Positions 8,631 through 16,968 of a DNA stretch of 64,000 nucleotides are shown here, one piece after another. How positions within the stretch are numbered: the stretch's first letter is position 1; the number at the start of each line of letters is the position of its first letter. Below the pieces are notes generated by a model. It was not told the DNA's origin and did not search any database. It saw only the letters and a program-made list of their open reading frames with translations. The position numbers were made by a program, and so were the translations under genes. Source of the DNA: Streptomyces lateritius (lineage in GTDB: Bacteria; Actinomycetota; Actinomycetes; Streptomycetales; Streptomycetaceae); the NCBI RefSeq assembly GCF_014649715.1, contig NZ_BMTO01000004.1, forward strand, positions 62,001 through 126,000. The letters run 5' to 3'.

Positions 8631-9586
8631 TCCTCTGTGTACGGTTCCGGCTGGAACCCCTCCATGAGCCGTTGCTGCCGCGACTGGTGGACCTGCTCGG
8701 CGAGTTCACCCCGGTCGTCGAGGCCACCCCGCCCGACACCCTCCTCGCCGACGTGCGCGGCGCGCTGCGCTACTTCGGCTGGAGCCCGACGGAACTGGCC
8801 GCGGTGGTACGGGTCAGGGCGCTCGCCCTGTACGGCGTCGACTGCGTCGTCGGGGCCGGCCCGAACCCGATGCTGGCCCGGATGGCGGCCCGCGAGGCGC
8901 GCCCCGGCGCCACCCTGGTCGTCGACGACCCGGCGGCCTTCCTGCGGGACCGCCCCGTCGACGCGCTCGACGGGGTCGGCCGCACCACCGCCCGTACCCT
9001 CGGCGCGTACGGACTCGACTCCATCGGCCGGGTCGCGGACGCGCCGCTCGCCGTGCTCCAGCGGCTGGTCGGCGCTAAGACCGGGCGCGAACTGGCGGAG
9101 CGGGCGCGGGGCGTCGACCGCACCCCGGTCGTCCCGAACGCGCTCTCCCGCTCGATGGCGGCCGAACGCTCCTTCCACCGCGACGAGCTGGACCCGTCGG
9201 CCCACCGCAGGGCGCTGCTCTCGCTCACCGAGGAGCTGGGCCTCCGGATGCGGACGGAGGGGCAGATGTGCCGCTCCCTGACGGTGACCGTGCGGTACGC
9301 GGACCGGTCCACCACCGTCCGCACCCGGACGCTCCCCGAGCCGACCGCGCACACGGCGGCGCTCACCGCTCTCGCGTACGCGATCCACACGTCGTTCGGG
9401 CTGCAGCGGGCCCGGGTGCGGGGGATCGCGCTGCGCGCCGAGGGGCTCGCGCCCGCGGAGGGGGCCGCGCACCAGCTGACCTTCGACCCGGCGGACGAGA
9501 AGGCCCGGCGGATCGAGGCGGTGGCGGACCGGGCACGGGCGAAGTTCGGGCCGCGGGCGGTGCTGCCCGGGGCGCTGGCGGCCTGA
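8627..9586 (+). CDS. N-terminally shortened, probably inactive Y-family polymerase protein (ImuB-like)
   Basis: 319 residues; ATG 8627 overlaps the dnaE2 stop (ATGA) and has GGGGAG 6 bases upstream. It matches Y-family polymerases from the second half of the palm onward: VVEATPPDTLLADVRGALRYFG aligns with the region that normally carries the SIDEAYLD motif, followed by a helix-hairpin-helix thumb (DGVGRTTARTLGAYGL) and little finger. Motif I with the first catalytic Asp and the intervening fingers are absent, and the Asp-Glu pair reads Asp37-Thr38. It is therefore unlikely to polymerise. QLTFDP at 283-288 resembles a sliding-clamp-binding peptide. This fits an ImuB-type adaptor that brings DnaE2 to the clamp. 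No ImuA-like gene is seen nearby. Confidence 0.8.
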   Translation: MILCVRFRLEPLHEPLLPRLVDLLGEFTPVVEATPPDTLLADVRGALRYFGWSPTELAAVVRVRALALYGVDCVVGAGPNPMLARMAAREARPGATLVVDDPAAFLRDRPVDALDGVGRTTARTLGAYGLDSIGRVADAPLAVLQRLVGAKTGRELAERARGVDRTPVVPNALSRSMAAERSFHRDELDPSAHRRALLSLTEELGLRMRTEGQMCRSLTVTVRYADRSTTVRTRTLPEPTAHTAALTALAYAIHTSFGLQRARVRGIALRAEGLAPAEGAAHQLTFDPADEKARRIEAVADRARAKFGPRAVLPGALAA

Positions 9587-9625
9587 CCGGCCTGCTCCTA
9601 CTCCTTATTGACGAGAAGTCACTTT

Positions 9626-9667
9626 TTACCGACGCGTAACTTCCCAGTGAACGCTACCCGTGCGTAG
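9626..9667 (+). promoter_or_regulatory. pair of YTAC-N6-GTAR palindromes upstream of the lipase gene
   Basis: TTAC-CGACGC-GTAA at 9626-9639 and CTAC-CCGTGC-GTAG at 9654-9667 have the same architecture and lie 28 bases centre to centre, about 100-135 bases before the lipase start. A third site of the same form (CTAC-TACCTA-GTAA, 20596-20609) precedes the secreted GDSL esterase. They look like operators of a shared regulator; which protein binds is unknown. Confidence 0.5.
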
Positions 9668-9762
9668 CTTGTCGGGAACGCATCCCCACTTGTGGTCCGG
9701 ACCGCAGGGCGTACTGCATTCGTTCGTCCCAGACTCCCCTTGAGCCGCAAGGAGATCGTCCG

Positions 9763-10641
9763 ATGCTGCCCTGGAAAAGACGCGCCGTCCGAGCGCTGTC
9801 CGTCCTCCTGCTGACCGCCGCCGCCACCCTCGCCCCCACCGCCTCCGCCTCGGCCCGGGACACCGCCACTGCCGCCGCCCCGAACCGGGGCTGGAACGAC
9901 TTCTCCTGCAAGCCCTCCGCCGCGCACCCGCGCCCGATCGTCCTCGTCCACGGCACCTTCGGCAACTCCGTGGACAACTGGCTGGGCCTCGCTCCGTACC
10001 TGGTCGGCCGGGGGTACTGCGTCTTCTCGCTCGACTACGGCCGGCTCCCGAACGTGCCTTTCTTCCACGGGCTCGGCCCGATCGACAAGTCGGCAGAACA
10101 GCTCGACGCGTACGTGGACAAGGTGCTCGCGGCCACCGGAGCCCCCGAGGCAGACCTCGTCGGCCACTCGCAGGGCGGCATGATGCCGCGCCACTACCTC
10201 AAGTTCCTCGGCGGGGCCGAGAAGGTGCGGGCACTCGTCGGGATCGCCCCCGACAACCACGGCACCACCCTCCTCGGCCTCGCCGAGCTGCTGCCGTACT
10301 TCCCCGGCGCGGCGGAGCTGCTGAGTGAGAAGACCCCCGGCCTCGCCGACCAGGTGGCGGGCTCCCCGTTCCTCACCAAGCTCAACGAGGGCGGGGACAC
10401 GGTGCCGGGAGTCACGTACACGGTCATCGCGACCAAGTACGACCAGGTCGTCACGCCGTACCGCTCCCAGTTCCTCTCCGGCGACGACGTCACCAACGTC
10501 CTCATCCAGGACAAGTGCGCGCTGAACCTCTCGGAGCACGTGGCGATCGGGACGGTGGACCGGATCACGTTCCACGAGGTGGCCAACGCCCTCGACCCGG
10601 CCCACGCGACCCCGACCACCTGTCTGTCGGTGATCGGCTAG
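9763..10641 (+). CDS. secreted triacylglycerol lipase/esterase, alpha/beta hydrolase
   Basis: 292 residues. A twin-Arg-like basic start (WKRRAVRA) and hydrophobic core give a signal peptide cleaved near ASASA (31). The mature enzyme has the oxyanion segment IVLVHGTFGN and the nucleophile elbow GHSQGG with Ser136; a late His (SEHVAIG) and Asp residues supply the rest of the triad. Length and motifs match the secreted actinobacterial lipase group around Streptomyces LipA-like enzymes. AAGGAG precedes ATG 9763. Upstream lie two YTAC-N6-GTAR palindromes. The gene is convergent with the AA10 gene and the two stop codons share the tetranucleotide CTAG at 10638-10641. Confidence 0.88.
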   Translation: MLPWKRRAVRALSVLLLTAAATLAPTASASARDTATAAAPNRGWNDFSCKPSAAHPRPIVLVHGTFGNSVDNWLGLAPYLVGRGYCVFSLDYGRLPNVPFFHGLGPIDKSAEQLDAYVDKVLAATGAPEADLVGHSQGGMMPRHYLKFLGGAEKVRALVGIAPDNHGTTLLGLAELLPYFPGAAELLSEKTPGLADQVAGSPFLTKLNEGGDTVPGVTYTVIATKYDQVVTPYRSQFLSGDDVTNVLIQDKCALNLSEHVAIGTVDRITFHEVANALDPAHATPTTCLSVIG

Positions 10642-11672
10642 CGGCTGTGGCGGCCCGCCGGCAGCGACCTGCGGCGGACCGTCGCGAAGAGCACCGCAGC
10701 ACCCAGCGCCAGGACGGCGGCGCCGCCGACCGCGAGGTACGGGGTCGAGGCGTCGCCCCCGGTCTCGGCGAGGTTCTCGCCGGAGCCGGCGGCGGCGGGC
10801 TCGTTCGGCGCGACCGGCTCGGCGGAGGCGGTCGCGGCCTGGGCGGAGGGCGCCGTCCCGGCCGGCTCGGCGGGCGCGGTCGCCGGCGCCGCGGCGGTCG
10901 CCTTCGCACCGGTCTCCGCCTTGTCGTCCCCGTGCCCGCCGTGCTCGACCGACGACTCGTCCTTGCCGTCCTCGATCTGACGGTCGGTCGGCGGCGTCGC
11001 GGTGGGAGCCGGAGCCGTGCCACCGCCGCCCCCGTTGTCCGCGCCGAAGACGACGTCGGAGCAGGTGTAGAACGCCTCGGGCGAGTCGGAGCGCTGCCAG
11101 ACCGAGTAGATCAGGTGCCGGCCGGACCTGTTCGGCACGGTCCCGTCGAAGACGTAGTCACCGCCCTCCATCCGCGGGTCGGTCACCGTGGCGAACGGCT
11201 TCTCCTCCAGGTCCGACCACGTCAGCGGCTTCGACGGGTCGTAGCCGTCCTTGGTGACGTACAGCTCGAAGGATCCCCGGTGCGGAGCGGTCCCCTTGTA
11301 ACGGAAGGTGTGCTTCCCGGCGTCGAGCCGGCTCGCCGGCCAGTCACCGCGCGCCAGGTCGAGGCCCCGGTACTTGTCGTTCCCGGCGCTGCACAGCTCG
11401 CCGTCCGGGATCAGCTCACGGTGCTTCCCCGCGGCGTTGGCGATGTTCACCGCGTTCCAGTCGTAGAACGCCTGCGCCCCGCTCGCCGCGACCGCGGCCT
11501 TGCACGCCGCCGACTTCGGGCTCTCCGGCCCCTCCGCGTAACAGGCCGAGACCCGGCTCACCGGATCCGTCATCGACCCGTGCGCGACGGCCGGCCCGGA
11601 GGCCAGACCGACCGTCGCGAGCGGCGCCACCCCGAGGGCGAGTACGGCGGAGGCCGTGCGGCGAACGGTCAT
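10638..11672 (-). CDS. cell-wall-anchored AA10 lytic polysaccharide monooxygenase (chitin-binding family)
   Basis: 344-residue precursor. The signal peptide ends AVA-HGSM, leaving His31 as the N-terminal histidine of the copper histidine brace; the second brace residue is probably His131 (GTAPHRGSF). The AA10 domain spans about 31-209 with conserved cysteines and FYTCSDVVF at its end. A Gly/Pro/Ala/Thr-rich linker (about 210-298) leads to a sortase signal LAETG (301-305), a hydrophobic stretch and an Arg-rich tail. AA10 enzymes oxidatively cleave chitin or cellulose; substrate cannot be told. ATG 11672 has AAGGAG 9 bases upstream. Most AA10 enzymes are released, so wall attachment is notable. 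No DasR-like ACTGGTCTAGACCA site is visible upstream. Confidence 0.88.
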   Translation of the reverse strand: MTVRRTASAVLALGVAPLATVGLASGPAVAHGSMTDPVSRVSACYAEGPESPKSAACKAAVAASGAQAFYDWNAVNIANAAGKHRELIPDGELCSAGNDKYRGLDLARGDWPASRLDAGKHTFRYKGTAPHRGSFELYVTKDGYDPSKPLTWSDLEEKPFATVTDPRMEGGDYVFDGTVPNRSGRHLIYSVWQRSDSPEAFYTCSDVVFGADNGGGGGTAPAPTATPPTDRQIEDGKDESSVEHGGHGDDKAETGAKATAAAPATAPAEPAGTAPSAQAATASAEPVAPNEPAAAGSGENLAETGGDASTPYLAVGGAAVLALGAAVLFATVRRRSLPAGRHSR

Positions 11673-11787
11673 GGTGAGCAACTCCTTCGAGGGGGGAACG
11701 TGGGGCCGCTCAGCAAGCTAGTCGCCGAGAACCGCGAAATCGGCCGCGGAGAGGGGGCGACGGCGATCCTTATGGTCGCTTTAAGGA

Positions 11788-11800
11788 GCCGCTAAGCGGC
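11788..11800. promoter_or_regulatory. palindrome GCCGCT-A-AGCGGC in the divergent AA10/DUF72 intergenic region
   Basis: Perfect 6-base arms flank a single A in the 173-base region between two divergent genes. TTTAAGGAG just before it and CACAATAG just after it are AT-richer than the surroundings. It could be an operator for either gene. No binder is suggested by the sequence. Confidence 0.3.
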
Positions 11801-11845
11801 ACAATAGAAAGATCGGCTGGGCCGTCCCGAGAGGTGGACCGGAGC

Positions 11846-12640
11846 ATGCCCGTACTCGTCGGAACCTCGGGGTGGCAGTACCGGGACTGGCGCGGGGTGC
11901 TCTACCCGCCCACGACCCCGCAGCGGCTCTGGCTCGAGGAGTACGCCGGGGCCTTCGCCACCGTCGAGAACAACAACGCCTTCTACCGGCTGCCCACGGC
12001 CGAGACCTTCCGGTCCTGGCGGGACCGGACGCCGGAGGGCTTCGTCATGGCGGTCAAGGCCAGCCGCTACCTGACGCATCTGAAGCAGCTGCACGACCCC
12101 CGGGAACCGGTGGCGCGGCTGCTGGACCGCGCGGCCGGGCTCGGCGACCGGCTCGGGCCCGTGCTGCTCCAGCTCTCCGGCCGGTTCCGGGAGAACGTCG
12201 AGGCGCTGGACGCCTGCCTGCGCTGCTTCCCCCCGGACGTCCGCGTCGCCGTGGAGCTCCGCCACCCCTCCTGGTGGGAGGCGGAACACGCCCTGCGCGC
12301 GGTGCTCGAGCGGCACGGCAGCGCGCTGTGCTGGGCCGATCGATGGTCGCGCCCGGTGACCCCGCTGTGGCGGACCGCGTCCTGGGGGTACGTACGGTTC
12401 CACGCCGGCCTCGCCAAGCCGCCGCCCCGCTACGGCCGGCAGGCGCTCGCCTCCTGGGCCGGACGCCTCGCCGACACCTGGCCGGACGAGGCAGAGGTGT
12501 ACGCGTACTTCAACAACGACACCGGCGGCGCGGCGATCGCCGACGCCGCCCACTTCGCCCGCGCGGTGTCGGCGCTCGGCCGGACCGTGAGCCGTACCCC
12601 GGCGACGACCGGGACCCGTCAGCCCCCGAGCCGCCGGTAG
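11846..12640 (+). CDS. DUF72 domain protein
   Basis: 264 residues filling a single DUF72 TIM-barrel-like domain: LVGTSGWQYRDW at the start, TVENNNAFYRLP, FVMAVKASRYLTHLKQL, VELRHPSWW, and the late YAYFNND motif. The family is widespread and its function is not established. ATG 11846 is chosen because family members begin almost directly with the VGTSGW strand; GTG 11834 is an in-frame alternative. The last 22 bases overlap the 3' end of the convergent response regulator gene. The C-terminal tail TPATTGTRQPPSRR lies in that overlap and may be a recent extension. Confidence 0.85.
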   Translation: MPVLVGTSGWQYRDWRGVLYPPTTPQRLWLEEYAGAFATVENNNAFYRLPTAETFRSWRDRTPEGFVMAVKASRYLTHLKQLHDPREPVARLLDRAAGLGDRLGPVLLQLSGRFRENVEALDACLRCFPPDVRVAVELRHPSWWEAEHALRAVLERHGSALCWADRWSRPVTPLWRTASWGYVRFHAGLAKPPPRYGRQALASWAGRLADTWPDEAEVYAYFNNDTGGAAIADAAHFARAVSALGRTVSRTPATTGTRQPPSRR

Positions 12641-13290
12641 CGGCGTTCCGGGCGTCCCGTCCCCCCGTACCGCAGGGTGATCTCCGCCCGGCCCGTCTCC
12701 GCGAAGTACTCCAGATAGCGCCGGGCGCTGACCCGGGACAGGGAGCCCGCCTCCGCGCACTCCGTCGCCGACATGCCCTCCGGATGGGCCCGCAGGATGC
12801 CGTCCACCAGGTCCGCCGTCGGGGCCGCGAGGCCCTTGGGAAGCTCGCGGGACCCGGGCGGCCGGGCCCCGAAAATCTGGTCCACGTCCTCCTGGCGGGC
12901 CTCGTCCAGCTCGTCCAGCCGGCTGCGCAGCGAGGCCACGTGCCGCAGCTGCTCCTGCAGGGCCGCCTGGTTGAAGGGCTTGATCAGATAGTGCAGCGCC
13001 CCCGCGCGCAGCGCCGAGCGGATCATGCCCGCGTCCCGCGCCGCCGTGATGAACAGCGCGTCGACCCCCAGGCCCGCCCCGCGCAGCTCCCGCAGCACAC
13101 TGATCCCGTCCATGTCGGGAAGGAAGATGTCGAGCAGGACCAGATCGGGACGCAACAGGTCGGCGGCGCGCAGCGCCTCGGCGCCGCTGTGCGCGACTCC
13201 GACGACGGAGAAACCGTCCACGGCCGACACATAACGGCTGTGCAGCTTCGCGACCATGAAGTCGTCGTCCACCACCAGCACCTTCGTCAC
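12619..13290 (-). CDS. CitB/DcuR-type response regulator
   Basis: 223 residues. Receiver domain 1-120 with the acidic cluster VVDDD (8-10), phosphoacceptor Asp54 (LLDIFLP), the conserved Thr/Ser region FITAARD and Lys in YLIKPF. A linker and a C-terminal helix-turn-helix (about 150-205, SATECAEAGSLSRVSARRYLEYF) follow. This is the arrangement of regulators that answer citrate or C4-dicarboxylate sensor kinases. Divergent placement next to a tricarboxylate transporter supports control of tctCBA. The expected sensor kinase gene is not adjacent: the next gene downstream is the convergent DUF72 gene. Confidence 0.87.
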   Translation of the reverse strand: MTKVLVVDDDFMVAKLHSRYVSAVDGFSVVGVAHSGAEALRAADLLRPDLVLLDIFLPDMDGISVLRELRGAGLGVDALFITAARDAGMIRSALRAGALHYLIKPFNQAALQEQLRHVASLRSRLDELDEARQEDVDQIFGARPPGSRELPKGLAAPTADLVDGILRAHPEGMSATECAEAGSLSRVSARRYLEYFAETGRAEITLRYGGTGRPERRYRRLGG

Positions 13291-13308
13291 GCCGACACGC
13301 TAGGTCGC

Positions 13309-13325
13309 GACCACAAGGACCACAA
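13309..13325 (+). promoter_or_regulatory. direct repeat GACCACAA x2 between response regulator and tctC
   Basis: GACCACAA occurs at 13309-13316 and again at 13318-13325, a 9-base period, in the short divergent promoter region. Response regulators often bind short direct repeats, so this is a reasonable candidate operator for the divergent regulator and transporter; it is an inference from position and spacing only. Confidence 0.35.
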
Positions 13326-13347
13326 CGTCCGTTGATTGCGGAAGAGA

Positions 13348-13362
13348 GACAGCTTCTTAACG
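13348..13362 (+). promoter_or_regulatory. motif shared with the citrate transporter promoter (tctC copy)
   Basis: GACAGCTTCTTAACG here and GACATCTTGTTAACG at 38736-38750 agree at 13 of 15 positions. Each lies 50-90 bases before the start of a tricarboxylate or citrate transporter gene, and each is unusually AT-rich for this genome. It may be the recognition site of a common regulator or a shared promoter element. Confidence 0.4.
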
Positions 13363-13412
13363 CGCAGGCAACATGTGGGCCACTTCACCTCACCTACCGA
13401 GAGGCGGCACAC

Positions 13413-14396
13413 GTGCGTCTGCGCACTCCCCTCGCCCTGCTCGGGGCGGCGCTGCTGGTGCTCGTGGGGCCGCCGCTGCTCTCCACCGGCAGCGGCTCCG
13501 ACACCGGCACCCAGATCCCCGGCCTGCGGTTCATGGTCCCCAACACACCCGGCGGCGGATACGACATCACCGCCCGCACCGCGGCCAAGAACGCCGAGGA
13601 CGCCGGTCTCACCACCGACATCGAGGTCTTCAACCTGCCCGGTGCCGGCGGGACCGTCGGCCTCACCCGGCTCGTCGGCGAACACGGCAACGGCCGGCTC
13701 GCCATGTCCATGGGCCTCGGCGTCGTCGGAGCCGTCCACACCAACAAGTCCCCGAAGACCCTCGCCGACACCACCCCGATCGCCCGGCTCACCGAGGAGC
13801 AGGACATCGTCGTGGTCGGCAAGAACTCCCCGTACAAGACCATCCAGGACCTTCTCGCGGCCTGGAAGAAGGACCCCGGCAAGCTGCCCGTCGGCGGCGG
13901 GTCCTCGCCCGGCGGGCCCGACCACCTCGCCCCGATGCTGATGGCCCAGGCCGCCGGGATCGCGCCATCGAGCGTCAACTACATCCCCTTCGACGGCGGC
14001 GGCGAACTCCTCGCCTCCATCCTCGGCGACAAGGTCGCCTTCGGCGTCTCCGGCGTCGGCGAGTACCTCGACCAGATCAGGTCCGGCGAGCTGCGGCTGC
14101 TCGCCGTCACCGGCCCGAAGCGGGTCCCCGGGCTCGACGCGCCCACCCTGCGCGAGGCCGGGCTCGACACCGACTTCACCAACTGGCGCGGGATCGTCGC
14201 CCCGCCCGGCCTCTCGGACGCCGAGCGCGAAAAGCTCGTCGGCCTGGTGCGGAAACTGCACGACTCCCCGCAGTGGCGGGAGTCGCTGAAGAAGAACGGC
14301 TGGAACGACGCCTTCCTGCCCGGGGAGGAGTTCGGCGCCTTCCTCGACGAACAGGACCGCCGCGTCGGCTCGGTGCTGAAGGAGCTGGGACTGTGA
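13413..14396 (+). CDS. tctC: tripartite tricarboxylate transporter substrate-binding protein TctC
   Basis: 327 residues. An N-terminal hydrophobic segment (LALLGAALLVLVGPPLL) lacks a lipobox Cys, so it is either a membrane anchor or a cleaved signal. The TctC/BugT fold follows: MVPNTPGGGYDITAR (substrate loop), VFNLPGAGGTVG, then GGSSPGGPDHLAP and VNYIPFDGGGEL. GTG 13413 is chosen because GAGAGG lies 8 bases upstream and it gives a clean signal sequence. It captures tricarboxylates or related carboxylates outside the membrane and delivers them to TctAB (family knowledge). First gene of a tight operon; GTGA overlap with tctB. Confidence 0.9.
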   Translation: MRLRTPLALLGAALLVLVGPPLLSTGSGSDTGTQIPGLRFMVPNTPGGGYDITARTAAKNAEDAGLTTDIEVFNLPGAGGTVGLTRLVGEHGNGRLAMSMGLGVVGAVHTNKSPKTLADTTPIARLTEEQDIVVVGKNSPYKTIQDLLAAWKKDPGKLPVGGGSSPGGPDHLAPMLMAQAAGIAPSSVNYIPFDGGGELLASILGDKVAFGVSGVGEYLDQIRSGELRLLAVTGPKRVPGLDAPTLREAGLDTDFTNWRGIVAPPGLSDAEREKLVGLVRKLHDSPQWRESLKKNGWNDAFLPGEEFGAFLDEQDRRVGSVLKELGL

Positions 14397-14929
14397 CGAC
14401 CACACCGACCACACCGGCCACGCCCGCGCCGGAGAAGAAGTCCTGGCTGCGCGAGCACTCCGAGCTCGGCGTCAGCCTCCTGCTCCTCGTCATCGGCGTG
14501 CTCGTCCTCACCGACGCCCTCACCATGACCGTCGACATCACGCAGCGCGGCCCCGTCGGCCCCAAGACCGTCCCGGTCGTCGTCGGCGCCGGCCTCCTCG
14601 TCGTCGCCTTCCTCCTCGCGATCGACGTCCTGCGCGGCGGCCGGGGCGAGGCGGAGGGCGGCGAGGACGTCGACCTCTCCGAGCCGAGCGACTGGCGCAC
14701 CGTCCTCCTCCTGGCCGGTGTCTTCCTCGCCTTCGCCGTCCTCATCGGCCCCGTCGGCTTCCCCGTCGCCGGAGCCCTTCTCTTCTGGGGCGCGGCGTAC
14801 GCGCTCGGCAGCCGCCACCTCCACCGCGACCCGCTGATCGCGGCCGGTCTCTCCCTGCTGACCTACGTCGTCTTCAACAACCTGCTCGGAGTCCCGCTGC
14901 CCGGCGGCCCGCTGATGGGAGTGCTCTGA
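14393..14929 (+). CDS. tctB: tripartite tricarboxylate transporter small membrane subunit TctB
   Basis: 178 residues with four predicted membrane helices: LGVSLLLLVIGVLVLTDAL, VPVVVGAGLLVVAFLLAI, VLLLAGVFLAFAVLIG, and a final pair around GALLFWGAAYAL and AAGLSLLTYVVF. A Thr/Pro-rich cytoplasmic N-terminus and an acidic loop (GEAEGGEDVDLSEPSDW) lie between. Size and topology match TctB, the least conserved component of this family. GTG 14393 overlaps the tctC stop in GTGA, with AAGGAG upstream, so translation is probably coupled. Three bases separate it from tctA. Confidence 0.88.
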   Translation: MTTTPTTPATPAPEKKSWLREHSELGVSLLLLVIGVLVLTDALTMTVDITQRGPVGPKTVPVVVGAGLLVVAFLLAIDVLRGGRGEAEGGEDVDLSEPSDWRTVLLLAGVFLAFAVLIGPVGFPVAGALLFWGAAYALGSRHLHRDPLIAAGLSLLTYVVFNNLLGVPLPGGPLMGVL

Positions 14930-14932
14930 CCC

Positions 14933-16429
14933 ATGGACTCGCTCAACTCGCTCATCGACGGATTCGGCACCGCGCTCACCCCGATGAACCTGCTGTGGGC
15001 CGCCATCGGCGTACTCCTCGGCACCGCCATCGGCGTGCTGCCCGGCATCGGCCCCGCCATGGCCGTCGCCCTGCTGCTCCCGGTGACGTACGGACTCGAG
15101 CCGACCGGCGCCTTCATCATGTTCGCCGGCATCTACTACGGAGCCATGTTCGGCGGCTCCACCACCTCCATCCTGCTCAACACCCCCGGCGAGAGCGCGG
15201 CCGTCGTCGCCGCCATCGAAGGCAACCCCATGGCCAAGGCCGGGCGCGGCGCGCAGGCGCTCGCGGCCGCCGCCATCGGTCACTTCACCGGCGGCATGAT
15301 CGGCACGCTGCTGCTCGTCGCCCTCGCCCCGACCGTCGCCGCGCTCGCCGTCGACATCGGCGCACCCGACTACTTCGCCATCATGGTCCTCGCCTTCATC
15401 GCGGTGACCTCCGTCCTCGGCTCCTCCCGCATCCGCGGCCTCGCCTCGCTCCTCATCGGCCTCACCCTCGGCCTGGTCGGCCTCGACCAGATGACGGGCC
15501 AGCAGCGCCTCACCTTCGGCTCGCTCCAGCTCGCCGACGGCATCGACGTGGTCATCGTCGCGGTCGGCCTCTTCGCCATCGGCGAAGCCCTCTGGGTCGC
15601 CGCCCACCTGCGCCGCACGACGGGCGAGGCCCTGCCGGTCGGACGGCCGTGGCTCGGCCGGGACGACGTGAAGCGCACCTGGAAGTCCTGGCTGCGCGGC
15701 CCCGTCATCGGCTTCCCGTTCGGCGCGATCCCGGCCGGCGGCGCGGAGATCCCGACCTTCCTCTCGTACGTCACCGAGAAGCGGCTCTCGAAGCACAAGG
15801 AGCAGTTCGGCAAGGGCGCCATCGAGGGCGTCGCGGGACCCGAGTCCGCCGCCTCCGCCTCCGCGGCCGGCACCCTCGTCTCCATGCTGACCCTCGGCCT
15901 GCCGACGACCGCCGTCGCGGCCGTCATGCTCGCCGCCTTCCAGCAGTACGGCATCCAGCCCGGACCGCTGCTCTTCGAACGCGAACCCGACCTGGTCTGG
16001 GGCCTGATCGCCTCGCTCTTCGTCGGCATGGTCCTGCTGCTCGCGCTCAACCTGCCGCTCGCCCCCGTCTGGGCGAAGCTGCTGCGGATCCCGCGCCCCT
16101 ACCTCTACGCCGGCATCCTCTTCTTCGCCGCCGTCGGCGCGTACGCGGTGGGCGGCGAGGCGCTCGACCTGGTCATCCTGCTGATCATCGGCCTGATCGG
16201 CTTCGGCATGCGGCGCTACGGACTCCCGGTCCTGCCCGCCGTCATCGGCGTCATCCTCGGCCCGGCCGCCGAACAGCAGCTGCGCCGCGCCCTGCAGATC
16301 AGCGACGGCGCCCTGACGGGTCTGGTGAACACCCCCTTCTCCGTCGCCGTGTACGCCGTGATCGTGCTCCTGCTGGCCTGGCCCCTGCTGAGGAAGGTGA
16401 TCGTCCGCCGCCGTAACGTGTCGGCATGA
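14933..16429 (+). CDS. tctA: tripartite tricarboxylate transporter large permease TctA
   Basis: 498 residues, about 11-12 membrane helices. Clear TctA signature: [17 protein letters not shown] followed by [19 protein letters not shown] and the second half-repeat with [13 protein letters not shown] and [15 protein letters not shown]. It is the proton- or sodium-coupled permease that receives substrate from TctC (family knowledge). It begins three bases after tctB and its stop overlaps the start of an acetyltransferase gene (ATGA), so the operon extends at least one gene further. Probably induced by the divergent response regulator when tricarboxylates are present; that is an inference from context. 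Confidence 0.93.
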   Translation: MDSLNSLIDGFGTALTPMNLLWAAIGVLLGTAIGVLPGIGPAMAVALLLPVTYGLEPTGAFIMFAGIYYGAMFGGSTTSILLNTPGESAAVVAAIEGNPMAKAGRGAQALAAAAIGHFTGGMIGTLLLVALAPTVAALAVDIGAPDYFAIMVLAFIAVTSVLGSSRIRGLASLLIGLTLGLVGLDQMTGQQRLTFGSLQLADGIDVVIVAVGLFAIGEALWVAAHLRRTTGEALPVGRPWLGRDDVKRTWKSWLRGPVIGFPFGAIPAGGAEIPTFLSYVTEKRLSKHKEQFGKGAIEGVAGPESAASASAAGTLVSMLTLGLPTTAVAAVMLAAFQQYGIQPGPLLFEREPDLVWGLIASLFVGMVLLLALNLPLAPVWAKLLRIPRPYLYAGILFFAAVGAYAVGGEALDLVILLIIGLIGFGMRRYGLPVLPAVIGVILGPAAEQQLRRALQISDGALTGLVNTPFSVAVYAVIVLLLAWPLLRKVIVRRRNVSA

Positions 16430-16869
16430 CACAGGACATCCGCCTCGCCGTGCGTACCGACGTCCCGCGGGTGAAGGCCGTGACCGACGCGGCCTACCAC
16501 CACTACATCGAACGGATCGGCCTGGTGCCGGCCCCGATGGAGGCGGACCACGCGGCGGACGTGGCCGCGGGGCGGGTGTTCGTCGCCGGTGACCCGGTGG
16601 CCGGCCTCGTGGTCCTCAGGCCCGAGGCCGACCATCTGTATCTCGACAACATCGCCGTCCACCCCGACTCCCAGGGCACCGGCCTCGGCCGCCGCCTGCT
16701 GGCCTTCGTGGAATCCCGCGCACGCGAACTCGGACTGCCCGAGGTACGGCTGCTCACCAACGCGATGATGTGGGAGAACCAGAAGATGTACGAGCGGTAC
16801 GGCTACGAGGTCGTGCGGCGGCGAGCGGAGGGACCATACGACCGTATTCATTACCGCAAGCGCGTATGA
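16426..16869 (+). CDS. GNAT N-acetyltransferase, last gene of the tct operon
   Basis: 147 residues, a complete single GNAT domain. Motif A is [27 protein letters not shown] forms the C-terminal strand. ATG 16426 overlaps the tctA stop (ATGA), so it is translated with the transporter. The substrate is unknown. The coupling to tctCBA could mean acetylation of a protein or metabolite in the same pathway, but no direct evidence is seen. Confidence 0.85.
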   Translation: MTQDIRLAVRTDVPRVKAVTDAAYHHYIERIGLVPAPMEADHAADVAAGRVFVAGDPVAGLVVLRPEADHLYLDNIAVHPDSQGTGLGRRLLAFVESRARELGLPEVRLLTNAMMWENQKMYERYGYEVVRRRAEGPYDRIHYRKRV

Positions 16870-16968
16870 CGGCACAACTCGCCCTCGTCAGGGTGAGTTT
16901 CGGACACCGGGCGGCGCGAGCCGGTATCCCTGGCGGGCAACAGCTCCCACCCCGAAGGGATCCCGCTC

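Noticed and set aside
11673..11845. DasR binding site for the AA10 gene
   Set aside because: No sequence near ACTGGTCTAGACCA is visible upstream.
13979..16432. Reverse-strand reading frame of 817 codons opposite tctB/tctA
   Set aside because: Antisense shadow; the plus-strand genes have clear family motifs and coupled starts.
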